Shown one piece after another: positions 1 to 9,337 of a stretch of 32,875 bases of DNA. The stretch covers positions 1 through 32,875 of the forward strand of contig JAQXCN010000061.1 of assembly GCA_029251865.1 (NCBI GenBank), written 5' to 3'. Both the position numbers and the translations under genes were made by a program. The notes under the pieces are model-generated. The model made no database searches and had not been told where the DNA came from. It worked only from the letters and a program-made list of their open reading frames with translations. Each line of letters begins with the position of its first letter. Positions within the stretch are counted from its first letter, which is position 1. This DNA comes from Crocinitomicaceae bacterium (GTDB lineage: Bacteria; Bacteroidota; Bacteroidia; Flavobacteriales_D; Crocinitomicaceae).

Positions 1-630
1 ATCTAATTTAACATTGATTTCTCGGGCAGGAGCCACATAGGGAAATATATCGTCTAGATCTCTTGGGATTAACTGGTAGTTGGCATTAAATTGTCCGACC
101 AATCCAACGACTGTTACTGGTCCTGATGGTATAGCAGAACCGTCAATGTTTGTAGAGCCGTTAAGGCGAACATCCAGAGTATTCGTGCCGTCAGTAATTT
201 GCACTGTACTACTTCCAGTACTAAAGAAACCAGTTTGAACGAAAGTCACGTTATCAAACCGAACCAGTTGTGCTTCAAGATCTTCATTTGCACTAGTTAA
301 CGGAATTAAGAGAGGTTCAGGTGTTGTTCCTTGACCAATGATATTAAAACTGGTTGTAGGGGAAAGCTCAAGTAATCCACTGAACTCAAAAACAACTCCA
401 GTAACGGAAACTGAATCTCCTCTTTGAATGCTAGATAGGTTATTCCCGTATGCCGGAAGGGCTGCGGTTTCATCTTGAATGTATCTTATTGCGCCAAGTT
501 CTGCACCGTTTGTAGCAACACCGTTAATTGTAACGGTCTGACCGATACTTTGGTTTCTTGCATCTGCAATGGTTTGGCCAATTAAAAATTGACAAGAAGT
601 TAGCAGAAGTAGGGTTAGGATTTTTTTCAT
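1..630 (-). CDS. Secreted tandem OB-fold protein (YhcR/ExeM-like), 3' end outside window
   Basis: The reading frame is open from the ATG at 628-630 to the window edge, giving 210 residues with no stop, so the C-terminus is missing. The N-terminus is an export signal. It also contains L10-T11-S12-C13, which fits a lipobox, so either a lipoprotein or an ordinary signal peptide ending near GQ/T20 is possible. Two beta-rich repeats follow, about residues 25-105 and 110-200. The second ends in a VVGLVGQFNANYQLIPR-type strand pattern followed by DLDDI, typical of the OB-fold (YhcR_OBF_like) domains of extracellular nucleases such as ExeM and of DUF5689-type surface proteins. The start lies 5 bp after the TonB receptor stop, so the genes are almost certainly co-transcribed. 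A nuclease or phosphatase domain may follow outside the window; that is inference. Confidence 0.75.
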   Translation of the reverse strand, partial: MKKILTLLLLTSCQFLIGQTIADARNQSIGQTVTINGVATNGAELGAIRYIQDETAALPAYGNNLSSIQRGDSVSVTGVVFEFSGLLELSPTTSFNIIGQGTTPEPLLIPLTSANEDLEAQLVRFDNVTFVQTGFFSTGSSTVQITDGTNTLDVRLNGSTNIDGSAIPSGPVTVVGLVGQFNANYQLIPRDLDDIFPYVAPAREINVKLD

Positions 631-635
631 AATTA

Positions 636-3374
636 TTAAAATTGAAAGCCAACGGATACGTTGAAGCGTAAACCTTGACCGATAAATACTGTCGCTGAAT
701 TTGCGTCAAAATCAGAAGATCCATCAAGGTGATAGTTGTTCCTAGCATCTGAGACGTAAACTGTATTTAAAGCATTGAAAATATTAGCTTTAAAGCGCAA
801 TTGACTTTTTTCAAATCTCACCGTATATCCTGCATGTACACTTAGTAAGCCATATGCAGGTATCTGCCAAGAATCCTTACCACTTGTAGCACCAGAAAGG
901 GAGTTAGGATTAAAATCACTAAAATACCTATCAAAAAAGGTATATTTTAATTTCAAGTATCCATTTTTAGCAAATGCATACCTCAAACTCGCGGCATAAG
1001 TAGACTGCGCAGCATCTCCAACATGAACACCTCGTGCATCGAATGAAATTGTATCAGCATAAATGACAATATCTTCTTTTGATGCCCATCTCCAATCACC
1101 TATGCTCACCATACCTTCAAAGCTTAGTTTTTTATGTAAAATAAGCGCAAAATCAGTCTCAATACCCATGTGAACTGCATCCATGCCAGGAACATTTACA
1201 CGAATAAATTCTGATGGGTCAAGTGGGTCAGGTACAGATAAGCCGTAGGGCAGGGGTCTATTTTCCCATTTTGTCAAATATGCATTTGTATTTAAGCTTA
1301 ATTTTTTTGATCGGAAACCGTATCCTAATTCAATGGCAAGTATTTTTTCATTGACTAGATTGTCAAAAAACGTATTTGTATTATTGTCCACAACATTACT
1401 GTACTGAGGTGTTCTATTTAAGTAACCTAAGTTTAGAAATACGTTAGACGATTCAGTTACATTGAAGTTCGCTCCTGTTTTGAAGGTAAATCCACTTCGA
1501 GAAATCCAATTCGTGCTATTGTTTTCAACCCCTTCAGATGCTTGAGTATATTCCTGTCCATTGTAGTTCACGGTATCACCATATCCAATTTCAATCAGCG
1601 TATCTTCAAGCATAAGCTGTTTCGCCCTGAAGTAATCTATACCTTTGTAAAAATTAGTTACGGTTGAGGCATTAATGAATGCAGTCCACTTTCCTTTAGA
1701 ATATTCAGCTTGCCCAAAAGCTCCGGCCCATTGCACAAGACCATCTCTGTGGTTTTGGTAAGGTCGATCTTCTCGAGCAATTTTGTCGCCAACTACTTTC
1801 ATCGTTGTAGGTGCGTTAAGGTCAGCTTCGTTTATAAAGTAATCGCCTCCCAATAGATCAATAACTTCTGTATAATGCTCACCTTTGTAGTAACGGTAAT
1901 CCAAACCTCCTGCAATATTCCAGAATTCATTTGGTTTATAATCGAATTGCGATAGACCACCTACCCAAAAGTGGTTATTTACAGACGCTGAAAGTATCTG
2001 AGATGATTTGAGGAGATTATCATCGTAAGCGGGGTCGGCTGTAGAATAGACACTTCCGAATAATGTTTTATATTGATTGTTGTAAATAATCGTATCCCAG
2101 TCAACTAATCCTTGTTCATCACGGATAATTGTGGAAGCCGAATTGAAATAACGCTGCCCTCCTCCACGGCCAATAGAGGTATAAGCAATATTTGACCAAG
2201 ATAATTTATCATTCACTTTCCAGAAGTCTTTTAATGTGATTTGGGGTTTATGATAGTAGTTTCTTCTTTCATTGAAGGTTTCTCCATCTCTGTAGCCCCA
2301 GTGTTGATTAAATTGAAGTCCACGATCTCTATCGGCATCAATAGAGGAGTCGGCAATTCCTATACTTCTCGCATACTCTGAATCCCAATATTCAATAGGT
2401 TGAGAATATGAACGTTGTCCATGCTGTTGAGGAGCTCCAAAACCGCTTAAAGAAATAATATGGTTTTTTATTTTCTTTTGGACTTTTAAATAATAAAAGG
2501 CACCTTGGGTATTGGCTCCATCAACCCAGCCGTTTCCCTGTTTGTAAGATCCAGAAAAAAGAATACCCCAACCATTTTTGAGTGTTCCAGATTTGTAGGC
2601 AAGGGAGGTCCTTAAAAAGTCACCAGTTCCATATTCTTGGGCGACTTTAATCATTCTTTTTCCTCCAGTGGCTTGCGTCAAAATATTCATTGTTCCTCCG
2701 ACAGAAGGCATTGCAAGTTTCGTTGCACCAAGACCTCTTTGCACCTGTATTTGTCCTGTTATTGCATCTAGTCCAAACCAATTAGACCAGTATACAGCAC
2801 CATTTTCCATATCATTAACAGGTACGCCATCTATCATAACACCAACGTTCCTTTGATCAAATCCACGAATTGTTATTCTCGCATCTCCATCACCTCCACC
2901 TTGTTGAGTTGCATGTACTCCTGGCGTTGAATTTAGAATCATTGGAAGGTCTCTTGAGCCTAATTCCTCAGCTAATTGCTTGGTGGAAATTCTCGTTACG
3001 GCCACGGGTGTTTTTCTATCCACAGCTAAATTACCAATCACCTGTACTTCTTCGAGTTCTTGTCCGCCCCCCATTATAAAATCATAAGTGTTAAATCCTG
3101 CTTCTATCTCAAGTTCAACAGTGACGGTGTCAAATGAAAGCATGGTAACTGTTGCGGTATAGTTACCTGAATCAATATTTTCGAAAATGAATTGTCCATC
3201 AAGATTAGACCTAACAAGTTTAACCGAACCATCAATGTTTGATTCTAAAGCAATCTTTGCACCAACAACAACCCCTTTTGTGAAGGATTCAGTAACAGAG
3301 CCGGAGATAGAACTTTGCTGCGCACTGAGTTGAAATGCAAAGCACAAGGTTATTAGGGTAATAAAGAATTTCAT
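636..3374 (-). CDS. TonB-dependent outer membrane receptor
   Basis: This 912-residue protein starts with a signal peptide (residues 1-19, ending LSAQ). A carboxypeptidase-regulatory-like beta-sandwich follows at about 20-100, then a plug domain at about 115-230 containing ITIRGFDQRNVGVMIDGVPV and the IQVQRGLGATKLAMPSVGG pattern. The rest is a long aromatic-rich beta-barrel ending in FNVSVGFQF, with the terminal phenylalanine expected for BAM insertion. It lacks SusC length (about 1000 residues) and there is no SusD neighbour, so it is not a classical glycan-uptake system. The gene sits 20 bp after a lamin-tail T9SS protein and 5 bp before an OB-fold secreted protein. The substrate cannot be read from the sequence; the neighbours hint at nucleic acid or a nucleic-acid-derived nutrient. 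Family assignment is firm, the substrate is speculative. Confidence 0.93.
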   Translation of the reverse strand: MKFFITLITLCFAFQLSAQQSSISGSVTESFTKGVVVGAKIALESNIDGSVKLVRSNLDGQFIFENIDSGNYTATVTMLSFDTVTVELEIEAGFNTYDFIMGGGQELEEVQVIGNLAVDRKTPVAVTRISTKQLAEELGSRDLPMILNSTPGVHATQQGGGDGDARITIRGFDQRNVGVMIDGVPVNDMENGAVYWSNWFGLDAITGQIQVQRGLGATKLAMPSVGGTMNILTQATGGKRMIKVAQEYGTGDFLRTSLAYKSGTLKNGWGILFSGSYKQGNGWVDGANTQGAFYYLKVQKKIKNHIISLSGFGAPQQHGQRSYSQPIEYWDSEYARSIGIADSSIDADRDRGLQFNQHWGYRDGETFNERRNYYHKPQITLKDFWKVNDKLSWSNIAYTSIGRGGGQRYFNSASTIIRDEQGLVDWDTIIYNNQYKTLFGSVYSTADPAYDDNLLKSSQILSASVNNHFWVGGLSQFDYKPNEFWNIAGGLDYRYYKGEHYTEVIDLLGGDYFINEADLNAPTTMKVVGDKIAREDRPYQNHRDGLVQWAGAFGQAEYSKGKWTAFINASTVTNFYKGIDYFRAKQLMLEDTLIEIGYGDTVNYNGQEYTQASEGVENNSTNWISRSGFTFKTGANFNVTESSNVFLNLGYLNRTPQYSNVVDNNTNTFFDNLVNEKILAIELGYGFRSKKLSLNTNAYLTKWENRPLPYGLSVPDPLDPSEFIRVNVPGMDAVHMGIETDFALILHKKLSFEGMVSIGDWRWASKEDIVIYADTISFDARGVHVGDAAQSTYAASLRYAFAKNGYLKLKYTFFDRYFSDFNPNSLSGATSGKDSWQIPAYGLLSVHAGYTVRFEKSQLRFKANIFNALNTVYVSDARNNYHLDGSSDFDANSATVFIGQGLRFNVSVGFQF

Positions 3375-3394
3375 ATCGAAAAAGGTGAATTTTA

Positions 3395-4393
3395 TTATTT
3401 AATGACCACTTTTCGAATTACTTTTTTCTCATTGGAGAAAGTCAATTCCATGTAGTAAACACCAACCTTTTCGTCGATCGTAATAACTGTGTTTGAAAGC
3501 GAATTCTCTTTTGAAAGAACTGATTTTCCGAGTATATCCGTTACTTCAATTAAACGTACATTTTCTATATTTTTCAAGTTGAAAGTTCCTGACGAGGGAT
3601 TAGGATAAATTGATAATGTTGATTCGTTAAAAGATTCAATGTTTCCTAACGCGCAATCACAACTATGAGATCCCAAGGATTCCCAATTCCCATCAAGTAT
3701 TGGATTTCCACTTGTTCCCAATACAGGGTCTCCATTTTCATCAATACGTTCAACTACTGCCGGTATAGAATCGTATTCGAGTAAAGGGTCGAAAAAGGAA
3801 ATCACTGGGTTATTTTCACCTTCGAGAATGTAAGCTTTTCGTATCATGGAGTGGTCCTTGGTTACCTCAAGGCCTGCACCTGTATATGGAAACTCACTGG
3901 TCCATGCAACACCAGGATCTTCACCGATTTTACCGAATATATCAACAACCATTGAGTTATTGATATCATTGACTGAACCTTTTGCAAGAACAACAGCATC
4001 ATTGCCATTAAAATACCATGCATTAGAAACACTATACTCAGGACAGTAAAAAGCATCCGCTTTAACCTGAAGGCTATCCCATATCGGAGCCTCTTGCCCT
4101 TCACCATTTTCGTCAAGTTTTTCTAAAACACCTACATGAACATCTCCAGACTCAATCATTCCAGTTAATTGAACAGCGTTCCCAGAACTTGCACTCGTGG
4201 AACCATTAGAATATCGAATAATCATGTATGCGCTAAGATCTATTGCGGCATCTGTTGGGTTGTAAATTTCAATAGCCTTATTATTGGACCAACCTTCTAC
4301 ATATTCAGAAATGAAAAGCTCACTGCATTCAGAAAGTTGTGAAAATGAAACACTTGAAATTAAAAGTGCGAAAAGGGGTAAAATTTTATTCAT
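3395..4393 (-). CDS. Lamin-tail-domain secreted protein with T9SS sorting tail
   Basis: The 332-residue product has a signal peptide (1-19, ending SFSQ) and a lamin tail domain at about residues 24-190. The opening ELFISEYVEGWSNNKAIEIYNP is the classic bacterial LTD start, and AWYFNGNDAVVLAK comes later. A short Cys-containing segment (SHSCDCALG) leads into a C-terminal T9SS type A sorting domain from about residue 262 (LSIYPNPSSGTFNL ... KKVIRKVVIK). LTDs are beta-sandwiches found in secreted nucleases, phosphatases and surface proteins, where they are thought to bind DNA or surfaces. No catalytic domain is visible here, so it is probably a surface-anchored binding protein. It is the first gene of the minus-strand operon, with a TATTTTTG -7 element 34 nt before its start. 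Confidence 0.88.
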   Translation of the reverse strand: MNKILPLFALLISSVSFSQLSECSELFISEYVEGWSNNKAIEIYNPTDAAIDLSAYMIIRYSNGSTSASSGNAVQLTGMIESGDVHVGVLEKLDENGEGQEAPIWDSLQVKADAFYCPEYSVSNAWYFNGNDAVVLAKGSVNDINNSMVVDIFGKIGEDPGVAWTSEFPYTGAGLEVTKDHSMIRKAYILEGENNPVISFFDPLLEYDSIPAVVERIDENGDPVLGTSGNPILDGNWESLGSHSCDCALGNIESFNESTLSIYPNPSSGTFNLKNIENVRLIEVTDILGKSVLSKENSLSNTVITIDEKVGVYYMELTFSNEKKVIRKVVIK

Positions 4394-4427
4394 AGTTGTT
4401 TACGTTTGTTCAGATTAGTTATGAATT

Positions 4428-4435
4428 CAAAAATA
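4428..4435 (-). promoter_or_regulatory. Bacteroidetes -7 promoter element for the lamin-tail/TonB/OB-fold operon
   Basis: On the minus strand this reads TATTTTTG, an exact match to the Bacteroidetes -7 consensus TAnnTTTG. It ends 34 nt before the ATG at 4393, the same spacing seen at other genes in the window. I see no convincing -33 TTTG at the right distance. Confidence 0.55.
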
Positions 4436-4557
4436 CAAAAAATAAGTTCTTTTCGGTGTGTTTTCAAGAATTTAAATAAGTGAATTCCTTAACTATTTTT
4501 AAAGCTTAATATTTGATTCAAATACTATTCCTGATTAACTTCACAGAAAAATAAACA

Positions 4558-6711
4558 ATGACAATTAGGCTTTTATTAAGTGTTTTTATTCTTCAATTCG
4601 GATATGTTCAGGCACAAGAAAAAATTACAGTAGAGAAAATTTGGAAACAGTATGCATACTTCCCAGAGCGCGCAGAGGGTTATCGCGCGATGTTGGACGG
4701 GAACTCATACACGGTAAGAAAAAGTGATAACTCTATTGTCAGAAGAACCTTTGAATCAAAAGACAAAAAGGAAGAATTGATTTTTGAGGTTCCAAACGTA
4801 GCCTTTACCTACAGTGATTACGAATTCAATTCTGATGAATCCAAAATTTTATTTCTTTCTGATGTCAACAGTATTTATCGTTACAGCTTTAGCGCAAATT
4901 ATCATTTGTATGACCGCGTAACGAAAAAACTTGAACCTCTTGATGAAGACCATCAGCCACAAACATTAGCGGAGTACTCTCCAAACGGTAATTATGTATC
5001 CTATATTTTTAAAAACAATCTCTACGTAAAAGAATTGAAAACGGGAGAGATCCGTCAATTGACCTCTGATGGTAAACAAAATGAAGTTATAAATGGAACC
5101 TCGGATTGGGTTTATGAGGAGGAGTTTGCTCTTTTAAAAGCCTATGATTGGTCACCCGACAGTCGCTTTATTTCATTTTTGAAGTTTAATGAGCGCGAGG
5201 TGAAGGGTTTTAGCATGACATTCTTTAACACCTTGTATCCTGATAATTATGATTTTAAATACCCAAAGGCAGGGGAGGAGAACAGTAAAGTGACACTTCA
5301 CGTCGCATCAATAGATGCCACAGAAACCCAAGAAGTTTTCCTAGGTCAGTATGAATATTTACCGAGAATGGAATGGTCTCCTTCAGAAAACAAATTGATC
5401 GTTCAATCTATGAATCGACATCAGAGTAGTTTAAAGTATCATCTCGTTGAGCTTAATTCTGGAAAGTGGAATCAAAAAATGATTTTTGAGGAGCGTTCTG
5501 AAACCTACGTTGATGTAGATGACAATCTAATCTTTTTAAAAGATGGGAATTCTTTATTACGAACGAGTGAGTTGGATGGGTTCAAGCATATTTATAAACT
5601 TTCTTTTGATGGAAAGCATTCTCAGATTACCGCAGGTTCTTGGGATGTGATTGATTTTCTTGGTTTGGATTTAAAATCAAATACAATTTTTTTTACCTCT
5701 AGTGAACCTCATGCTACTCAAAAATCGGTTTATGCAGTACAGACGAATGGAAAGAAAAAGCGGGAGATCACCCAAAAAAAAGGGTATAATGATGCAGAGT
5801 TTCTTCAAGGAATGAAGTATTTCATTCACACCTATTCGAATGCCAATACGCCTCCTGTTATTTCATTGCGAGATGCAAAGGGACGCCTTGTTGAGGTGCT
5901 TGAAGACAATAAAGCTTTAGAAAGCGAATTAAAAGAAGACTATAATTTATCGCCAAAATTGTTTGCACCAATTCAAGCTGCTGGCCAAGAATTAAATACG
6001 TGGATGATTCTTCCCCATGATTTTGATTCGACTAAAAAGTATCCCGTTTATTTCAATGTCTATGGTGGCCCTGGCCACAATGAAGTACTGGATTCTTGGG
6101 ATGGCAGTGACTACATGTATCACCAGCTTCTGGCTCAAGAGGGTTACATTGTATTTTGCGTAGACCCAAGAGGAACAATGTATAGAGGGGCTAAATTTAA
6201 AAAAAGCACGTATTTAGAACTCGGCAAGTACGAGACAGAGGACATCATTAATAGTGCCTTAACACTTGCTAAATATGATTGGATTGATAACGATAGGATT
6301 GGTATAATGGGCTGGAGTTATGGCGGGTTCATGTCTTCTTTGGCAATTACAAAGGGAGCGGATGTTTTTAAGATGGCCATAGCTGTTGCCCCTGTCACGA
6401 GTTGGAGATATTATGACAATATATACACCGAACGTTTCATGCGAACGCCTCAAGAAAATGCTAAAGGATATGATGACAATAGTCCAATAAACCATGTTTC
6501 AAAACTGAAAGGAAAATATCTCTTAATCCACGGTTCTGCTGATGATAATGTGCACTATCAGAACAGTATGGAAATGGTTAACGCTATGGTTGCCGCAGAT
6601 AAACAATTTGATCTTTTTATTTACCCTAATAAAAATCATGGTATTTATGGGGGGAATACAAGAAATCATTTATTTCAAATGATGTTCAATTACATAAAAA
6701 AGAATCTTTAG
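4558..6711 (+). CDS. Dipeptidyl peptidase IV (family S9B), secreted or periplasmic
   Basis: This serine peptidase removes Xaa-Pro or Xaa-Ala dipeptides from peptide N-termini. The 717-residue protein has a signal peptide (1-19, ending VQAQ), a DPP IV beta-propeller (about 40-480) and an alpha/beta-hydrolase domain (about 490-717). The catalytic triad is visible: S587 in GWSYGG, D662 in HGSADDNVH and H694 in NKNHG. The 75- and 32-residue spacings match DPP IV. E188/E189 in DWVYEEEF correspond to the glutamate pair that binds the substrate N-terminus, and N664 matches the oxyanion-side Asn. It is divergent from the lamin-tail operon across 164 bp. The nearest -7-like motif, TAATATTTG at 4507-4515, has one extra base. 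It probably feeds peptides scavenged from protein to uptake systems. Assignment is secure. Confidence 0.96.
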   Translation: MTIRLLLSVFILQFGYVQAQEKITVEKIWKQYAYFPERAEGYRAMLDGNSYTVRKSDNSIVRRTFESKDKKEELIFEVPNVAFTYSDYEFNSDESKILFLSDVNSIYRYSFSANYHLYDRVTKKLEPLDEDHQPQTLAEYSPNGNYVSYIFKNNLYVKELKTGEIRQLTSDGKQNEVINGTSDWVYEEEFALLKAYDWSPDSRFISFLKFNEREVKGFSMTFFNTLYPDNYDFKYPKAGEENSKVTLHVASIDATETQEVFLGQYEYLPRMEWSPSENKLIVQSMNRHQSSLKYHLVELNSGKWNQKMIFEERSETYVDVDDNLIFLKDGNSLLRTSELDGFKHIYKLSFDGKHSQITAGSWDVIDFLGLDLKSNTIFFTSSEPHATQKSVYAVQTNGKKKREITQKKGYNDAEFLQGMKYFIHTYSNANTPPVISLRDAKGRLVEVLEDNKALESELKEDYNLSPKLFAPIQAAGQELNTWMILPHDFDSTKKYPVYFNVYGGPGHNEVLDSWDGSDYMYHQLLAQEGYIVFCVDPRGTMYRGAKFKKSTYLELGKYETEDIINSALTLAKYDWIDNDRIGIMGWSYGGFMSSLAITKGADVFKMAIAVAPVTSWRYYDNIYTERFMRTPQENAKGYDDNSPINHVSKLKGKYLLIHGSADDNVHYQNSMEMVNAMVAADKQFDLFIYPNKNHGIYGGNTRNHLFQMMFNYIKKNL

Positions 6712-6783
6712 TCAATTTGAAACCTTTATTGCTATATGCAGTATAGGTTATTCCGTGTGTTTTTATAAAAGAGGTCTTTTTTG

Positions 6784-6791
6784 TATTTTTG
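6784..6791 (+). promoter_or_regulatory. Bacteroidetes -7 promoter element for gltA
   Basis: TATTTTTG matches TAnnTTTG exactly and ends 39 nt before the gltA ATG at 6831. An in-frame TTG at 6789 lies inside this element, which argues against that upstream start. The -33 region (about 6755-6765, T/G-rich) has no clean TTTG. Confidence 0.6.
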
Positions 6792-6830
6792 CACCCGGAT
6801 AAATTCAAACCTAAACAATTAAGCGATAGT

Positions 6831-8120
6831 ATGAGTGAAAAAGCCAAGATAGTTTTAGACAATAAAGAACATGATTTACCAGTTGTTACTGGTTCCGAAA
6901 ATGAAAATGCAATTGACATTTCAAAACTTAGGGCCTCAACAGGTTATATTACTATCGATCCTGGTTATAAAAATACTGGAGCAACTAAAAGTGCGATTAC
7001 TTTCTTGGATGGTGAAAAGGGAATCTTGAGATATAGAGGTTATCCGATTGAGCAGTTGGCAGCTAATGCCTCTTTCATGGAAGTTGCTTATCTGTTGATA
7101 TATGGTGAGCTACCTAATGCAATTGAGCTTCAATTATTTGAGAGAAGTATTAAAAGACACACTTTGGTTCATGAAGACATGAAACGTTTTTTTGAGGCTT
7201 ACCCAGCCAAAGCACACCCAATGGGCGTTCTTTCATCGATGGTTTCTTCGCTTGCAACATTTTATCCTGAATCACAGAACCCTGATCGTAATTCGGAGGC
7301 TGTAAACCTTACGATTCATCGTTTGATAGCCAAGCTCCCTACGTTAGCTGCTTGGTCTTACAAGAATTCAATGAGACATCCTTTCATGTACCCTCACAAC
7401 AAACTTGATTATTGTGAGAACTTTTTGAACATGATGTTCTCTATGCCAACAGAAGATTACGAAATTGATCCTGTCATTGTTGATGCTTTAAATAAATTAT
7501 TAATTCTGCATGCTGATCATGAGCAAAATTGTTCTACGTCGACGGTTAGAATTGTAGGTTCATCACAAGCAAACCTTTACTCTTCCATTTCTGCAGGTAT
7601 TTGTGCATTGTGGGGCCCACTCCATGGCGGTGCAAATCAAAAAGTAATAGAAATGCTTTTGAAGATTCACATTGATGGTGGAAACGTCGACAAGTGGGTT
7701 GAAAAAGCAAAAGATAAAAATGATCCTTTTAGATTGATGGGCTTCGGTCACCGCGTTTACAAAAACTTTGATCCTCGGGCTAAAATAATCAAGAAATCTT
7801 GTGATGATGTTCTCGAGAAGCTTGGTGTAAATGATCCATTGTTAGATATTGCTAAGAAACTTGAAAAAGTAGCTTTGGAAGATGATTACTTCAAAGAAAG
7901 GAACTTGTATCCGAATGTTGATTTCTATTCAGGTATCATTTATAAAGCCTTGAGAATTCCAACTGAAATGTTTACAGTTATGTTCGCTATAGGAAGATTG
8001 CCAGGATGGATCGCTCAATGGAAAGAAATGACTGAAAATGGTGAGCCAATTGGAAGACCGCGTCAGATTTATACAGGATACAACGACAGAGATTATGTCG
8101 ATGTTTCTAAAAGAAAATAA
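6831..8120 (+). CDS. gltA: Citrate synthase
   Basis: It condenses acetyl-CoA and oxaloacetate to citrate at the entry of the TCA cycle in the cytoplasm. The 429-residue product has the length of the hexameric, NADH-sensitive (type II) bacterial enzymes. Catalytic residues are visible: H265 in GPLHGG, H307 in MGFGHRVYKNFDPR and D364 in NVDFYSG, close to E. coli H264/H305/D362. The start MSEKAKIV is chosen because an upstream in-frame TTG at 6789 falls within the promoter element; this choice also gives the usual family length. The gene follows the DPP IV gene by 119 bp with its own promoter, so it is probably monocistronic. It ends at 8120 directly against the stop of the convergent methyltransferase gene. 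Confidence 0.97.
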   Translation: MSEKAKIVLDNKEHDLPVVTGSENENAIDISKLRASTGYITIDPGYKNTGATKSAITFLDGEKGILRYRGYPIEQLAANASFMEVAYLLIYGELPNAIELQLFERSIKRHTLVHEDMKRFFEAYPAKAHPMGVLSSMVSSLATFYPESQNPDRNSEAVNLTIHRLIAKLPTLAAWSYKNSMRHPFMYPHNKLDYCENFLNMMFSMPTEDYEIDPVIVDALNKLLILHADHEQNCSTSTVRIVGSSQANLYSSISAGICALWGPLHGGANQKVIEMLLKIHIDGGNVDKWVEKAKDKNDPFRLMGFGHRVYKNFDPRAKIIKKSCDDVLEKLGVNDPLLDIAKKLEKVALEDDYFKERNLYPNVDFYSGIIYKALRIPTEMFTVMFAIGRLPGWIAQWKEMTENGEPIGRPRQIYTGYNDRDYVDVSKRK

Positions 8121-9299
8121 TTAAGCAAGGCTTTCTTTTCTTTTTCCTTCGAATAAGTCGTAAATCCGAAAACTGCAATCGAGATTACCATTGTAAACTT
8201 TGACCTTTCTTGAAGGTTTTAGTCCAACAGATTTCATGCCTTCAATACTTGAAGAAATGAGACATGCCTTCCCATCCTTAATTTCATGTTTAAGCCATGT
8301 TCCTATATCTTGATAAAGTAATTCAACATCTGCATCCATTCGAACATCATATGGTGGGTTAGTTAAAATAAATACCTTTTCGTCACCTGTGGTCGTAACC
8401 TCTTCAAAAGGTTTGGCACTTATTTTGACAAACCGACCAAAACTAAAAGTTCTCAGATTCCTTCTCGATTTTAAAACCATTTCATCTGAAATATCAGAAC
8501 CTAAAATCTCACATGGCAAACTTCTTACAATTCTTGTTGCTTTGTTGTAAGTTTCATCCCACAATTCAGGGTCAAAATTCTTAAAGTTTTTAAAAGCATA
8601 ATGCTGTCGCTCTATATTTGAGGGGATTCCTGAGGCTAGTAAAGCAGCTTCAATTAGAAAGGTCCCAGAACCACAAAACGGATCTATGAATGTAGTTTTA
8701 CGGTCCCACCCTGACATGCGTATCAAACTTGCTGCAACGACCTCGTTTATTGGAGCATCGCCCGCGGTACTTCTATAGCCTCTCTGGAAAAGAGGATTTC
8801 CACTTGTGTTAACAGATATTGTTGCTTCAAAATTATTGATGTAAAGATCTAACATTACTTGAGGTCTTTTAAGCTCGACATCTGGTCTGTTTCCATCTAT
8901 TTCTCTGAAGTGATCAACTACTGCGTCCTTTAAAAGTAGGTTTGGATAATGCGTACTGGTAAACAAGTCAGAGAAAATTGCACCACGGACCGCGATTGTT
9001 TTATTGACATCAAAAAAATTGGACCAATTAATTTTTTTCGCTTGTTGGTATAAGTCATCTTCTGATTTTATTCTGAAGGTTGTTATTTCCACAAGTATGG
9101 AGATCGCGCATCTCAGGTGAAGATTTAAAAAGTAGACATCTTTCCAAGTTCCTTTAAGCTGTACGGCGCGATTAAGTTTAGAGACTTTTTTTTGGTAGCC
9201 TAATTCATTAAGTTCCTCAATCAGCGTTTCTTCAAATCCAAAAAAACATTTAACAGTTAGTGTTAATTCTTTTGAGAAACCTTGAATTGTACCGCTCAT
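8121..9299 (-). CDS. THUMP-domain class I SAM-dependent RNA methyltransferase (RlmL-N/YpsC-like)
   Basis: The 392-residue protein has an N-terminal ferredoxin-like segment, a THUMP RNA-binding domain (about 60-165) and a Rossmann methyltransferase of the UPF0020/N6 type. SAM-binding motif I is DPFCGSGTFLIEAA (206-219) and the catalytic motif IV is NPPY (314-317), typical of N2-guanine or N6-adenine methylation. It corresponds to the RlmL half of E. coli RlmKL, which makes m2G2445 in 23S rRNA; the RlmK half is absent, as in YpsC-type proteins. The start at 9299 (MSGTIQGFSKELTLTVKCFFGFE) is preferred over a longer upstream frame, which would overlap the divergent patatin signal peptide. The exact target nucleotide is inferred. 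Confidence 0.88.
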   Translation of the reverse strand: MSGTIQGFSKELTLTVKCFFGFEETLIEELNELGYQKKVSKLNRAVQLKGTWKDVYFLNLHLRCAISILVEITTFRIKSEDDLYQQAKKINWSNFFDVNKTIAVRGAIFSDLFTSTHYPNLLLKDAVVDHFREIDGNRPDVELKRPQVMLDLYINNFEATISVNTSGNPLFQRGYRSTAGDAPINEVVAASLIRMSGWDRKTTFIDPFCGSGTFLIEAALLASGIPSNIERQHYAFKNFKNFDPELWDETYNKATRIVRSLPCEILGSDISDEMVLKSRRNLRTFSFGRFVKISAKPFEEVTTTGDEKVFILTNPPYDVRMDADVELLYQDIGTWLKHEIKDGKACLISSSIEGMKSVGLKPSRKVKVYNGNLDCSFRIYDLFEGKRKESLA

Positions 9300-9337
9300 T
9301 TTATATAATTTTATAATTCTTCCTACAAAAGAACACA

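Noticed and set aside
6721-6749. Hairpin AACCT / AGGTT after the DPP IV gene as a terminator
   Set aside because: Only five pairs plus a mismatch, no GC-rich core and no immediate T-run.
6789-6830. Upstream TTG start for gltA adding 14 residues
   Set aside because: The TTG lies inside the TATTTTTG promoter element and the added residues make the enzyme longer than its family; ATG 6831 fits.
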